This document shows, one piece after another, positions 41,092-53,143 of a stretch of DNA of 64,000 nucleotides (position 1 is the first letter of the stretch; the number at the start of each line of letters is the position of its first letter). Source of the stretch: Bifiguratus adelaidae (Eukaryota > Mucoromycota > Endogonomycetes > Endogonales); assembly GCA_002261195.1 (NCBI GenBank), contig MVBO01000015.1:142519-206518 (forward strand), read 5' to 3'. The notes below the pieces were generated by a model. That model searched no databases. It saw only the letters and a list, made by a program, of their open reading frames with translations, and had not been told where the DNA came from. Both the position numbers and the translations under genes were made by a program.

Positions 41092-42333
41092 ATGGCAAAG
41101 GTGAGATGAATTCATCAGTTGGCTTTGGATGATGGTTTATCTATCTGGTCCTGGACTGACGAGTTCTCCTTCTTGGTATGCAGTGGACACAATTGATCAG
41201 GTAGTCTCCCGACACCTTTTCTTTAAGGTCAACCGCATCCGTTGTGACTGACAGCTCCATAATAGGTTTGAATCGACGACTGGCAAGGTCTTGAATGGCG
41301 AGCCCATCTTGAAAGCTGGCCAAACCATCTCGCGACAAAATGTGCAGGGATTGAAGGCGCGGGTCATCCAGGGCGATATTTTCAGTCACTGTGAAGTGAC
41401 CGAGGAGGTGGCCGAGGTCAAAAAGGTATGTACGAGTCATGCAAATGTCGACAATATGCCTAGCTGACTTGGGATATTGTAGCTCCTGGCTCCGATCGTC
41501 CCGAGGAGCTTTCGCGGAATTGGTCTCAATTATCGGCAACACGCGGAGGAGACCAATTCCAAGATTCCCAAGAACCCCATTGTGTTTTTGAAGCCGCCCC
41601 AAGCTGGACAAAACCCTTTCGATCCCATCATCGTACCGAGCATTTGCCAAGACGATCAGACGGACTATGAAGTGGAACTGGCCATTGTGATTGGTAAACC
41701 ATGCCGCAACGTGACCAAGGAGGATGCTCTGAACTACGTTGCAGGTAGGGAGATATATCAATTGCCATTGATTGCAGCAGTGAGGTTAACAAGACCTCAA
41801 ACAGGCTATACCATCTGTAACGATGTGTCTGCAAGAAAATGGCAGCAATTTGCTGATCTCTCATCGGGACAATGGTGTTTCGGCAAGAGCTTTGACACTT
41901 TTGCTCCTCTTGGCCCAGCGATTGTATCCAGCAAAGTCATTCAGGATCCCAACAACCTTGTGCTGGGGGCGAAGTTGAACGGTAAACAAGTTCAGCACTC
42001 CAATACAGCTGATATGAGTAGGTCCTCTGCGCGGTCATTCGGAGTTTTACTAATCTTCAATCAGTCTTCAATTGCAAGCACCTGATCAGCTTCTTGTCTC
42101 AGGGCAGCACTCTACTTCCTGGAGACGTGATTATCACGGGTACTCCACAAGGTAAGTCAATGCGACACAAAGAAAACCTTATCTCACGTTCCACATCTTC
42201 TTTCTTCCTAGGTGTCGGCGCATCTCGTCAGCCTCCCATGTTTCTCAAGGACAATGATAGAATCGAGTGCTATATTGAAAAGATTGGCTCCATCGATAAT
42301 CCAGTGATCTATGAAGCTCACGCCAAGCTGTAA
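41092..42333 (+). CDS. Fumarylacetoacetate hydrolase-family protein (FAHD type)
   Basis: Seven exons (41092-41100, 41184-41200, 41266-41425, 41483-41744, 41805-42017, 42065-42151, 42212-42333) give 289 residues. The first two exons are only 9 and 17 nt; together they give MAKWTQLIRFESTTGKVLNGEP, the usual FAHD opening. The catalytic fold is clear: RGIGLNYRQHAEE, IVFLKPP, TDYEVELAIVIGKPCRNV, GYTICNDVSARKWQ, GKSFDTFAPLGPAIVS, GDVIITGTPQGVG. The metal-binding Glu residues of the E-x-E motif (EVELA) are present. Members act as acylpyruvases, oxaloacetate decarboxylases or hydrolases of catabolic intermediates; the substrate cannot be told here. It starts 230 bp from the divergent Moco sulfurase start. 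Confidence 0.88.
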
Positions 42334-42704
42334 ACGAGCCAAGGCTTTGTTTGTCTCACTGTCAAATTTCAACAAATTGGATAAATGTCACTTCTGTTCC
42401 GTGTTCTGCGTATTCCTCTCCACTTATACGCGGGCTTACTTCAAAGAGAAAAAGCAAGGTGAGATAGCATGCTGGGTTTCCAGTAAACCTCTCTCGCTGG
42501 GACAAAATGTACTTTGTCGGCATGGCCGCCCCGTGATCAACAATTCACAAGAAATGTCAAACATTTCCTTTTTGGGAATCAAATATTTCGAGCCCTCATG
42601 ATCCGCCATCCTTATCGTGGATTGGATTGGAGAACGAACTGTTGGTTGCGTTGTAGACGCGCAGCTTCTTATTCGCATTCCCTTGAGCCGAGAGATTAAC
42701 TCGA
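42334..42704. other. Intergenic region
   Basis: No gene seen. 3' end of the FAH-family gene and promoter of the Rab gene. Confidence 0.4.
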
Positions 42705-43640
42705 ATGGCCATCTCAACGCTAGCTCCAAACACGCCCGACCCCCCGCCAGTTGTGATACCTGAGGTCAATTCGTTCAAGGTACTGGTCATAGGAGACTTG
42801 GGCGCAGGCAAAACGTCGCTTATCGGTCGATACGTTCATGGCGTCTTTTCCTCAAACTACAAGAGCACGGTAAGTGGTGAGGGATCTAGACGGCCCCACG
42901 CCGACGCAACGGCGTTGGTCCTGGGTCCGGAGGAACGGGTCGCGTCGGCTTCTGACTTCATCTTTGCAAACTGAAAGCTGACGTTTCTAACTTTTGTGCT
43001 TGTCGCTATATTCTAGATTGGTGTCGATTTTGCTTTGAAATCCGTCCATCACTCTCCTTGGCAGAATGTCCGAATACAACTATGGGACATTGCCGGCCAG
43101 GAGAGGTTCTCCTCAATGACAAGAGTGTACTACAAGGGTGCGCAAGGCGCGTTCGTTGTCTTTGATGTCACCCGACCGGCCACATTGGAAGATGCCAAAG
43201 TCTGGAAAGCGGATTTGGATGCCAAAGTGGGCAGTATACCCGTCATACTAATTGGAAACAAGGTACAGTGTACCAAAAAGACAATTGGATCCGAACGATG
43301 TACCGGGTTGACACTTTTTCATGTTACAGGCTGATGCTTTGAACGACCCACATTCAGCACCGCCACCCACCTTACACGAGATGGAAACCATTTGTCACGA
43401 ATGTGGCTTCATTGGCTGGTACGTCACAAACCGTAGGTCCATATTGCCACTCACAACGCGCTCAGGTATTTCACTTCCGCAAAGGAAAACACCAACGTTC
43501 AGGAAGCCGCTCACCATCTTGTCGAGAACCTACTCAACCAAAATTCCGCATTTCCTCACCATCAATCCATGAGTGAATTCAGCACTTCCGAGACTGTTCG
43601 GTTACAACCCACGGAAAAGTCCCGATCTAGTTGCTGTTGA
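42705..43640 (+). CDS. Rab32/38-type small GTPase
   Basis: Four exons (42705-42869, 43017-43262, 43330-43418, 43466-43640) give 224 residues. G-motifs: GDLGAGKTSLIGRYV (P-loop), TIGVDFALKSV (switch I across the first intron), WDIAGQERFSSMTRVYY (switch II), LIGNKAD (NKxD) and YFTSAKENTN (SAK). The IAGQE instead of TAGQE and the FALKSV/ATIGVDFAL context are typical of the Rab32/38 subfamily, which acts in lysosome-related organelles and mitochondrial dynamics. Saccharomyces lacks this subfamily. The C-terminus SSCC is a double-geranylgeranylation site. The first intron (147 nt) is long for this window. Confidence 0.93.
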
Positions 43641-43722
43641 CTGTAAAGTAAGCCCTATATCCCAGTGTATGTATATACAAATGTCGTCAATGTACAGCGA
43701 GCCATGTAGACAACAATAGATC

Positions 43723-43989
43723 CTATGCTCCTATTGCCCATTCCATGACCTCTTCAAAGATCATCCTCCTTTTCCTTTCTTCCTCGTTATAATCTTTCTC
43801 CGCGCGTTTGACCGGTTCAACGTGCACTGGACCAGGCGATAGGCACCATGGGTTTCGAGCTACGTCAAATCGATCGATGCATAAAACAGCCGCTGGCATG
43901 TCGTTGTCGTTGTCAGGTATAGGTGCACAAGTAGCAAGCGTGACTAACGCCAAAATCACGCATGTTAGCATTAATAGTAGCCGATTCAT
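43723..43989 (-). CDS. Small secreted protein with dibasic sites
   Basis: Single exon, 88 residues, no recognised family. The first ~20 residues are a strong signal peptide (NRLLLMLTCVILALVTLATC). The mature part has two Cys (VLCIDRFDVARNPWCLSPG) and then dibasic sites VKR and ERKRR. A TATA box (tataaa, minus strand, about 44036-44041) is about 50 bp before the ATG. It could be a Kex2-processed peptide precursor or a small effector-like protein. It sits between Rab32 (convergent) and D2HGDH. Confidence 0.55.
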   Translation of the reverse strand: MNRLLLMLTCVILALVTLATCAPIPDNDNDMPAAVLCIDRFDVARNPWCLSPGPVHVEPVKRAEKDYNEEERKRRMIFEEVMEWAIGA

Positions 43990-44280
43990 GACGATTGTAG
44001 AGGCAAACAGTGGTAGGGAGAAGAACCACCGAGACTTTATAGCGCGCCCGTTGCGTCTGCATGATAGATGTCTCACTCGCCGCACAAAATTTTCTAGTGG
44101 AGAGATTCCTAAAAAGGAAGCATCGGGATGCTTAGAGAGTCGGAGTCGTTGACATTTCCTGTTCTATTCCTGGACAATGGTGATGCGGATACGGATCTGA
44201 CAGGTACAATATTTTCCCTCACCAGGGAGGAGAGAATGCACGGATAAATGGGTCTGCTACTAGAACAAATGCTAACACTA

Positions 44281-46325
<2,045 letters not shown>

Positions 46326-46602
46326 GACTTTTCAACAAGGACTTGCTCGATCTTTTCTCCCTCACGGAATCAAGATCTCTTGAAGGTCACGTGAGTGCAG
46401 GGTTGGTTCGCTTTTGGGATAGTGGGATGGATAGAGGGACAGCGAGGCGTATCTTGAGCTAAGAGAGTGTTTGATACCCTCCCTTCTTCTACCGCCTCAC
46501 AACCTCTTTGCTCAATGATGGGATTGCTTGTCTTCCAAGGACAGTCTATATTGTGAATGATCTAGAATTACATGGTGCGCGCGATAATGTACACAGGAGC
46601 CT

Positions 46603-47011
46603 TCACATATTACCATCCTCCTTATCTTGCAAAGCTTTGGCATGCTTGTTGACCAAAGCCATAATATCGTCTATCGACATTTCGGCGGGGACGAAGGAGA
46701 TGGATTTGTTGTCACCTATATTGCTTGGTCAAGAGACGCAATACAAGACGAACATGACGAAACAACTTACGGTACTTGACAAACACGTTGCCTTTGTTTG
46801 CTGGATCCGAGCTCACACTTGTCGTAATCTTGAGTGAAGGGTTGATCTGTGTCGTGCGATCGGTTTGCAACCGCGAGAGAAAGATTCTATGAAACGTGTT
46901 CATTAACACGCGCGCGACTCGCCTAGGCCTCGTTACTTACCTCGCTGACTTGCTGTATTGGCTATAAGGTGAGAAAGCGACTTTGACTTCACTGAAATGT
47001 TTCGCAAGCAT
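46603..47011 (-). CDS. Mitochondrial large-subunit ribosomal protein mL53
   Basis: Three exons (47011-46941, 46886-46771, 46715-46603) give 99 residues of the mL53/MRPL44 family with a thioredoxin-like fold. The opening MLAKHFSEVKVAFSPYSQYSKSARIFLSRL is the family hallmark, followed by NPSLKITTSV and FVKYRDNKSISF. No cleavable presequence is needed in this family. Its ATG is only 2 bp downstream of the ATG10 stop codon on the same strand, so it has no room for its own promoter unless that lies inside ATG10. Introns are regular GT-AG. Start context is ccATGC. Confidence 0.85.
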
Positions 47012-47013
47012 GG

Positions 47014-47810
47014 TCACCCAACGCAACGCTGAATGTTTGAAAATGAAGCGAAATTTTGGAGCCCTTGCCACACTGAGGCCGCAACCTGCGCTGGAATAAC
47101 CAAAGACACTGAAGCACCAAACAGACTCAACCAGAGAACCATGTACTTTGCTGGCGTGTCTGGTGAGTCCTTTTGCGCCACGTCGATAAGTACTTGGGCT
47201 GTTTGACAGGGATGAATACGGTAAAATGGTACTCCAAGGATGGGATGATCCGTCAAGGACAAGGAACCGATATCGGATATTGGATTACTTTGTAATGAAG
47301 CATGGAAATGCTGCGGTATGACGAGACAATAGAGGTCTTCAATGTCGAGATGATTGCCAGCTATCGTTCGATAAGCGTGATAGTTAAGAGCAAACACGTA
47401 CAATACTGACCAGCATCCTGAGGCAACAGGAAAAGTTCAGGAATTCGAAAGGTGGTCGAATACAGGACGTGAAACTCGATCCATAGACTGGACGCTGAAG
47501 CACCGGCAGCCTCATCCTCTTCCTCCATTGGCAAGACCATATCATTCAATGCTGCGTGTTGAAAACTCTGCACTGAGCTGACACGCATGACTTGCTGTCG
47601 ACATTTAAAGTAACCCATTGTCTCCCGCGAGAAGGGCTACAAAGCGTCGTCAATAGGGGAGCGCAAAAGGCGGGATACACTCACCATTGGTTGCTCTATC
47701 CATTCACAAGGCTGAACAACGGACCAACAAGCCGCAAGGTCTTTGCAACCTGTGTTGAACTCGGTCCGTGCCAAGTACGGAAAGTTGGCCAGTCCGATGG
47801 AAGACACCAT
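47014..47810 (-). CDS. ATG10: Autophagy E2-like enzyme Atg10
   Basis: Three exons (47810-47685, 47636-47411, 47360-47014) give 232 residues. Atg10 conjugates Atg12 to Atg5. The N-terminal motif CEWIEQPMPFSRETMGYFKCR, the core LWIEFHVLYSTTFRIPELFLL and the catalytic motif PFYRIHPCQTAQVL are present; the Cys in HPC is the thioester residue. YMVLWLSLFGASVSLVIP follows, the usual end of the Atg10 fold, with ~20 extra residues. The first exon was recovered through the WIEQP/GYFKCR join; without it the E2 lacks its first helix. Its start overlaps the divergent DUF3253 gene by 14 bp, and its stop almost touches the mL53 start. That packing is unusual. Confidence 0.85.
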
Positions 47811-48042
47811 TCGCGAGCAGCTACTCTCCACGGCTGAAGCGCGTAGCAAGACCTTTTGTCCTTCTGAAGTAGCGCGCAAGTTGGACGTGGAGGATTGGCG
47901 AACCACTACGCCAGCCGTCAGACAGGAGGCTGTCAACTTGATTGACCAAGGCAAACTGGTATGCCTACAAAAGGGCAAAGTCGTGGACATTCGCAATGCG
48001 CATGGTCCTATACGGTTACAAGCCAAGGAAAAACACGAGTAA
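47797..48042 (+). CDS. DUF3253 small protein
   Basis: Single exon, 81 residues from ATG 47797. The sequence matches the bacterial-type DUF3253 winged-helix-like domain: TFCPSEVARKLDVEDWRTTTPAVRQEAVNLIDQGKL, then QKGKVVDIRNAHGPIRLQ. Most members are bacterial, so a horizontal origin is possible, but fungal copies are known to me as well. The start codon region overlaps the antisense start of ATG10. The frame stays open further upstream, without an ATG. It has no signal peptide. The function is unknown; a DNA-binding role is suggested by the fold. The 3' end faces TIM50, 86 bp between stops. Confidence 0.78.
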   Translation: MEDTIREQLLSTAEARSKTFCPSEVARKLDVEDWRTTTPAVRQEAVNLIDQGKLVCLQKGKVVDIRNAHGPIRLQAKEKHE

Positions 48043-48128
48043 CAAGAGTCTATGGTTTTGTAATTACACTGTTCCTACTTGCTGCCACTCTCTTGAGTCC
48101 CTGGTGGAGGCATTCCAATCGGTTGACC

Positions 48129-49762
48129 CTATGCATGATGCTTAGTGAACAGTCGCCTCATGTCAGTCAATGTACTTACCGAAGACACTTGCGACATCAA
48201 ATCCCACACCGTCATCTTCATCTCCTTGAGCTGCCTGGCCTGTTCTTCCTGCGCAAGCTTCAATTGTTCATCGGCCGCCTTCTTCATTTCAACGTGCTCA
48301 GCGGCAAAAGCATCTCGGGCTTGCTTTCGCATTTGGTCAAGGAACGACAATGGTGGTTTGTCATCTTGCTGTGTCACTCCTCCACCAAGCAAGCTGGCCA
48401 GACCCCGCTTTTGCTTCTTTTCTGCCCGCTCCTTCTCCCAGTTGGCTTTAATCTGCTCGTTCATGAGCTTTTCTCTTCGTGCCCATTCTTGAGGGATATC
48501 TTTCCCTTGGAAGGTGGCAAGAACTGGCCGTACATCCTCAACATTGGTCAGTGCAATGGCTACATAAACATTCGTCAGTCATGGGGTGCGCATGTTGTGT
48601 CAGAGCTTACCTTCCAGGAAGGGAATGTACTCCAGCAGGTCCTTGTCATCGGGAGTACCTCGCCATGGCTTCAAAGGAACGGCGTTTTCTGGTTGCAGAG
48701 AGTATGCATCTGGGTTGGAGTCCATAATGATCACCTTGGATAGATCTCGGTTGAGATGGGAAAGATCCTTGACGTATTTTCCATCAATGTACCGAGAAGA
48801 TTCGCGATACAGGCGATAGAGCGCATACTGATAAGGATCCAACTTGTCGAGAATGGGTTGGGCATTCTGTGGAGCGCGTTAGTAAAACAGAAATAAGGTA
48901 TGAACCCGCCATGGCTTACCATGCTCGTATTTGAGGTAAAGATGACAATTTCGAAGAATTGACTCATGTAGGCCAAAAAGTAGTCGACGCCTGGACGCTT
49001 GGCATGTCTCCAGCCATACTCTTTCTATAAAGTGTTGTATATAGAGTTAAGCATACTGGTGCACCATTTTGCTGTCAACCAAAACACCTACATCCCAAGT
49101 AGAATACACCAGAGTCTCATCCATGTTGATGACCAACGTGTATGGTCGCTGGTATGGCTCGGGCAAAGGGTCGGGTAGCAGTTTGTCCCAAATCGGGTTG
49201 GAGAGCGACTAGACCGTGTATTACTGTCAGTGCCCGAACGAAGGCCGCACAATGGCCGAGGCCAACTTACACTCTCAAACTCGTCATAACGATCCTTGCA
49301 TCGGTGAAAGGCTGCCAACAATGGGTTTTCGCTAGCGTACTGGAAGCAACGTTCAGCATCACATGGCCCAACGGGTCAGCTCGGATGCCTGATATCCTTC
49401 CTTACCTTGTCTACTCGTCCGTCCTCAAAGGGCCGTCCTTATACGCAACGCAACGTATTCGTCAAGACATGAGACACGATCTCGACAGGTCACTTACCAA
49501 AGTAAAACAATGCACCCCCCGTAAGTCCAACGGTCGCTCCTGCAGCAGTGGCATAAACCTTCCAGTTGCCAGTAGCCTCTCCAGGCGCCTTTGCCGGTTT
49601 CCGATCGCCTTTTGGTGCAGTCACTTTCTTGCGACTAGCACCACCCGTTTTCTCAGAAAGAGCTTCCTCAGCAAGACTCTTGGCTGCCTTGCTCGTGGCA
49701 TCAGAAGACGTCGCTAATCGCCTCCTAATGACCTGACCAGCAACTCTGACTCTCGGCAACAT
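48129..49762 (-). CDS. TIM50: Mitochondrial import receptor Tim50
   Basis: Multi-exon gene from ATG 49762 to a stop near 48129. Tim50 guides presequence proteins from TOM to the TIM23 channel. The N-terminus is a presequence ([20 protein letters not shown]), followed by a Lys/Ala/Gly-rich segment and one membrane span ([21 protein letters not shown]). The intermembrane-space part is the NLI/FCP phosphatase-like domain ([67 protein letters not shown]). The first Asp of the phosphatase DxDxT motif is Asn (NMDET), consistent with loss of activity seen in Tim50. The C-terminus is charged and coiled ([18 protein letters not shown]). The last ~10 residues depend on whether a 39-nt intron at the end is spliced. 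Confidence 0.92.
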
Positions 49763-50225
49763 TGATCAACGATAAAAAATTTCGAGAAAACCGATGGTGT
49801 TTCCGCCCAGTGAACGTTATGTGTCTGTCTATGTTTGCCGTCCTGTGAATGGTCTATTGACGATCACACTGCGCATGCATGGATGGGTTGCTTGTAGAGC
49901 CGTAACCAGAAAAAAAAATGAAGTTATATACAAGGGAATTGACATGATGGGGACGTGGATCTAGAGATACATCTATGCGGCACGGAGGACCACCTTGATC
50001 CGTTTGAACTCTCTTCAACACCATGGTGTTTCTCTCTATTTCTAGACATTCACGAGGGCCTTTAATGATCCAAATTGCTCGATGCCTTCATTTGGTTTAA
50101 CGTCATCATTTTGCCCAATAACGTTCGACTCGGGTCACTAAGTGAAAAGGCTGGTCCCACAGGCATGGTATGACACGAGCGCAGGTTGGTGCCATACATC
50201 TCTCCCTCTCTCGCTTACCTTTGCC
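49763..50225. other. Intergenic region
   Basis: No gene seen. It contains an A-run (aaaaaaaaa near 49912) and the promoters of TIM50 and of the first small secreted protein. Confidence 0.4.
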
Positions 50226-50549
50226 ATGGTCCGTATCACTGCTGCCTTGATCTTGGGTGCTTCCTTGGTTGCTGCGCAATCCACGACCGATAATAGCTTG
50301 AACAGTATCATCAACGACATCACTTCTCAATTGGCTGGTGCCTCTGCTAATCCCAGTGGCGCGCTTTCATCTATCGAACAAGCTGCGCCCACCTTGGAGG
50401 CCAGTGCTAGCTCTTTGTTCGCCAGTGCCGGTGCAACTGCTGCTGCTTCAGCTCATGCAGGTACCTCTGATGCCTACATGAGTCCTGTCAATAGCAAAGT
50501 GGTCATGGGTGCGTTGATGGCTGTGTTTGCTGGTATGTGGGTCATGTAA
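50226..50549 (+). CDS. Small secreted protein, copy 1 of a tandem family
   Basis: Single exon, 107 residues. It has a signal peptide (MVRITAALILGASLVAAQ), a mature part rich in Ser, Ala, Asn, Thr and Gly (NSLNSIINDITSQLAGASAN), and a hydrophobic end (KVVMGALMAVFAGMWVM). The layout resembles small GPI-anchored cell-wall proteins, although the GPI site was not resolved. No Cys. Two further copies follow within 2.8 kb on the same strand and share the leader, the NPxGxLxS motif and the hydrophobic tail. The family is not one I recognise. Start context gccATGG is strong. Confidence 0.7.
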   Translation: MVRITAALILGASLVAAQSTTDNSLNSIINDITSQLAGASANPSGALSSIEQAAPTLEASASSLFASAGATAAASAHAGTSDAYMSPVNSKVVMGALMAVFAGMWVM

Positions 50550-51338
50550 TCGAGGGAGGCGGACCGAGATATCCTTGTAGACATATGTATTTTTTGCACC
50601 TATCCAATGAAAAAGGCATCAGAGGATGATCTTGTTAAAAGAACTTGCTATAAACATGTGCGTTGTAAGTTTGGCACTTGCCGTACCTCATGCGACTGCG
50701 AGCATACATAGAGAGCCATGGAATTGGGTGTACGTGACTGGAGTTGTGGGATGATCGTAAAGCAACAGCGCCTTCGCCATTCTGGTTGCTGAAGGCAGAT
50801 CCACCACTGCAACCCAACCGGGCACCGAGCAAGGCGACGTATCGCTCGTCATTCAATGACTTAAACAAGCCAGAATGGTGTGCTGTTACAATCCAAACTC
50901 ATAAATGGCGCACATGGAGAGCCTGATCGATGAACGGGCTTGGATGATCGACTGTGGCTCAGCGAGACCCTTTGGCACGAAACAAAAAAGGTTGGAGCGC
51001 ATAAAGAAATAGCCGTATATGACCTCGGCGCAGTGCGAAGCAATCACATCACACCCCGAAGGTTTTAAGCGTATATCATTCACCGAATCGATATCAAGCT
51101 TCCAATGCTTAGGTTCTATTGCACTCCTGGGCGATGCGATGGATCACGCTCCTTTCCATCAGACTCTGCTGTGTTGATTCACGATTTCAGTCTTGCGTCG
51201 GGCCAAAGTACTCATTCCAATGCGTCAATGAGACAAGCTTGGTACATGTACATGGCTTGGTTTGTAGGACAAACAAAAGCCCTGTGCCAGATATATAGAC
51301 CCCTTGATGCTCGCCTCGTTGACAGACATTCGACAAGC
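50550..51338. other. Spacer between tandem copies 1 and 2
   Basis: No gene supported. It carries a TATA-like element (atatatag, about 51291-51298) that sits about 45 bp before the start-codon position of copy 2, with spacing similar to the TATA of copy 3. Confidence 0.4.
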
Positions 51339-51773
51339 ACGGTTCGATTCACTGCCGCCTTGACCTTGAGCGCGTCGTCCCTTGTGGCCGCACAACTTTC
51401 CTTCGACAATTCATTGACCAGTATGCTCGGCAACATGGCCTCCGATCTGTCCGCTTCCACCTTTAATCCTAATGGCCTCATGTCTCTCGAAGGAGCTAGG
51501 TCCACCTTGGCAGCCGGCGCTACTAGCCTCAGTAATCAAAATCCTTGGGTGGCGAGTTACGTTGCAGGTGCACTTTCTGCTATGAGTCAATTCGCTAATG
51601 CAACGGCTACGGCCACTGGAGGTGATCCCACCACATGGTCGTACTCTAGTCAAACGACGTTTGTGAGTGTTTCTGCCTCTGAACACACCAGCGGTGCGCA
51701 CGGGAATGCAGTGAATGCCCATGCGATGGTTGGTGCTTTGTCGACCCTCTTTGCTGGTATCCCGGTCATGTAA
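51339..51773 (+). pseudogene. Small secreted protein, copy 2, lacking an ATG
   Basis: An open frame of 144 codons plus stop aligns to copies 1 and 3 from their second residue on (VRFTAALTLSASSLVAAQ leader; NSLTSMLGNMASDL; NPNGLMSLEGA; hydrophobic end MVGALSTLFAGIPVM). At the position of the ATG it has ACG (51339-51341). Nearest in-frame ATGs are 51228 and further, which would add about 37 residues ahead of the signal peptide and lie upstream of the TATA box. Either the copy is a recent pseudogene, or it starts from ACG. The body of the frame is intact, with no stop, and it is 37 residues longer than copy 1 because of a Ser/Thr/Ala-rich insertion. Confidence 0.55.
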
Positions 51774-52663
51774 AGCTATCGTAGGCCAATCTTGTCGAAG
51801 CACAGGTATCTTGTACCTCGTCAATACAATACGAGGTCTTTTAGGTTGATGTGCCAGTTCGACAAAGGAGACAACGATTAATGGATGTATGCCCAAGCCT
51901 AGGCTTGTGCCGGGCTGTAGCGGTCAACGGGTACAAAGGAACGTCAGCAGGCAGACGAGAATAAACGACCTTCAAAAAGCGTGGAAAAGGCATCCCCACC
52001 CCATAGCAAGACACGCAAAAGATACTGTCGAGCAAAGGAGGTGCAAGATTGGCCACTCAATGATGTGACAATCTAGAACCTGATGATACGGCTCGATGAT
52101 GGTGATCAAAAAGCCAATGAAAAGGTCGGACAATTCCAGGCTGTGCGCTTCTGATGTGGCGAAGAGAGAATTGATTTGCCTGGACTTGCTGAGTACAAGT
52201 AGCGGAGAAAAGTGGAACACGGAAAACCCCCTACCCGTGTGACCTTGGCGATGGAGCCGCTCGAAAAGTGTCGTGGGAAAGTTAAATGAATTCCATGTGT
52301 ATACGGCGAAAAAGAGAGGAATGTCCGCGGACACACGCATCAAAAACAGGCGCGATATCTATTGTCTGTACATGGCACTAAAGGTTACCTTCGTCCATAA
52401 AACTCCACCAAGCTCCGAGTTCTTGGTCAATTCCTGGTACCTGGTTGCTCGCGGATCTCCCAGCAGATCTCACTCAGCCATCGCCGTATATGGCACCTCT
52501 GCTTTCGAACATGATCATCTCGCTTGAGCGTTAGTGTTCATCATATGAATGGAGGAAATGGCACATCCGGCTCAATGCATCGACCACCGTCGTACACCAC
52601 GGCTTCGCGCTTAAATTTAAAATGTATAAAAAGACAGGCCATGGATGTAGATCCTTATCAACC
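51774..52663. other. Spacer between tandem copies 2 and 3
   Basis: No gene supported. A TATA box (tataaaaa, 52625-52632) lies about 35 bp before the ATG of copy 3. Confidence 0.4.
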
Positions 52664-53061
52664 ATGGTTCGACTCCCTATTGCTGCACTCGTCCTCGGCG
52701 CGTCCCTCGTCACCGCGCAAGATCTGGGCGGCCTCACTAGTCTCCTCAATCAGTTGACCTCTGATTTGGCGGGCGGTACGATGAATCCAGGTCAACTCAC
52801 ATCCTTGCCAACGCTGCCACGGGCTTGACAACCGGCATCACCGACACCGGGTTCACAGGTACCATTGACCCCAGTGCTATTGCTGCTCAAGCTACGACTG
52901 TCAACACGCTTACTGCATTGCCAACTGTTGGTACGAACACGATGACTACTGCGACGGCTACGGCGACTGTAAAGACAAGTAGTGCCTTCACAACTTCAGT
53001 GAATGTCCAGCTGGTAAAGGGGGGATTGATGACCATTTTGGCGGCTGTGTGGGTCATGTAG
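52664..53061 (+). CDS. Small secreted protein, copy 3, frame broken or spliced
   Basis: ATG 52664 opens a signal peptide (MVRLPIAALVLGASLVTAQ) and DLGGLTSLLNQLTSDLAGG, very like copy 1. The frame then runs MNPGQLTSLP and stops at about 52826. The downstream frame (to 53061, ending GGLMTILAAVWVM) continues the family in a frame one base off. A GT-AG removal of 52776-52858 (83 nt) would join both parts cleanly (LAGG/TIDPSAIAAQATT, ~104 residues). It would also delete the NPxGxLxS segment conserved in copies 1 and 2, which have no intron. A single-base indel near 52800-52812 is therefore an equally good explanation. Confidence 0.6.
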
Positions 53062-53143
53062 CCGCATGCGGACCTATAGGAAACCCATAATATATTTACA
53101 TCCATTGTTACACTATATTGATCTGCGGGCGTCTGCAAAAACT

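Noticed and set aside
51228-51338. In-frame upstream extension of small secreted protein copy 2
   Set aside because: It would place ~37 residues before the signal peptide and lies upstream of the TATA-like element. The siblings have nothing comparable.
52825-53061. Independent gene in the second half of small secreted protein copy 3
   Set aside because: It has no ATG start or signal peptide and continues the family alignment, so it is the 3' part of copy 3.
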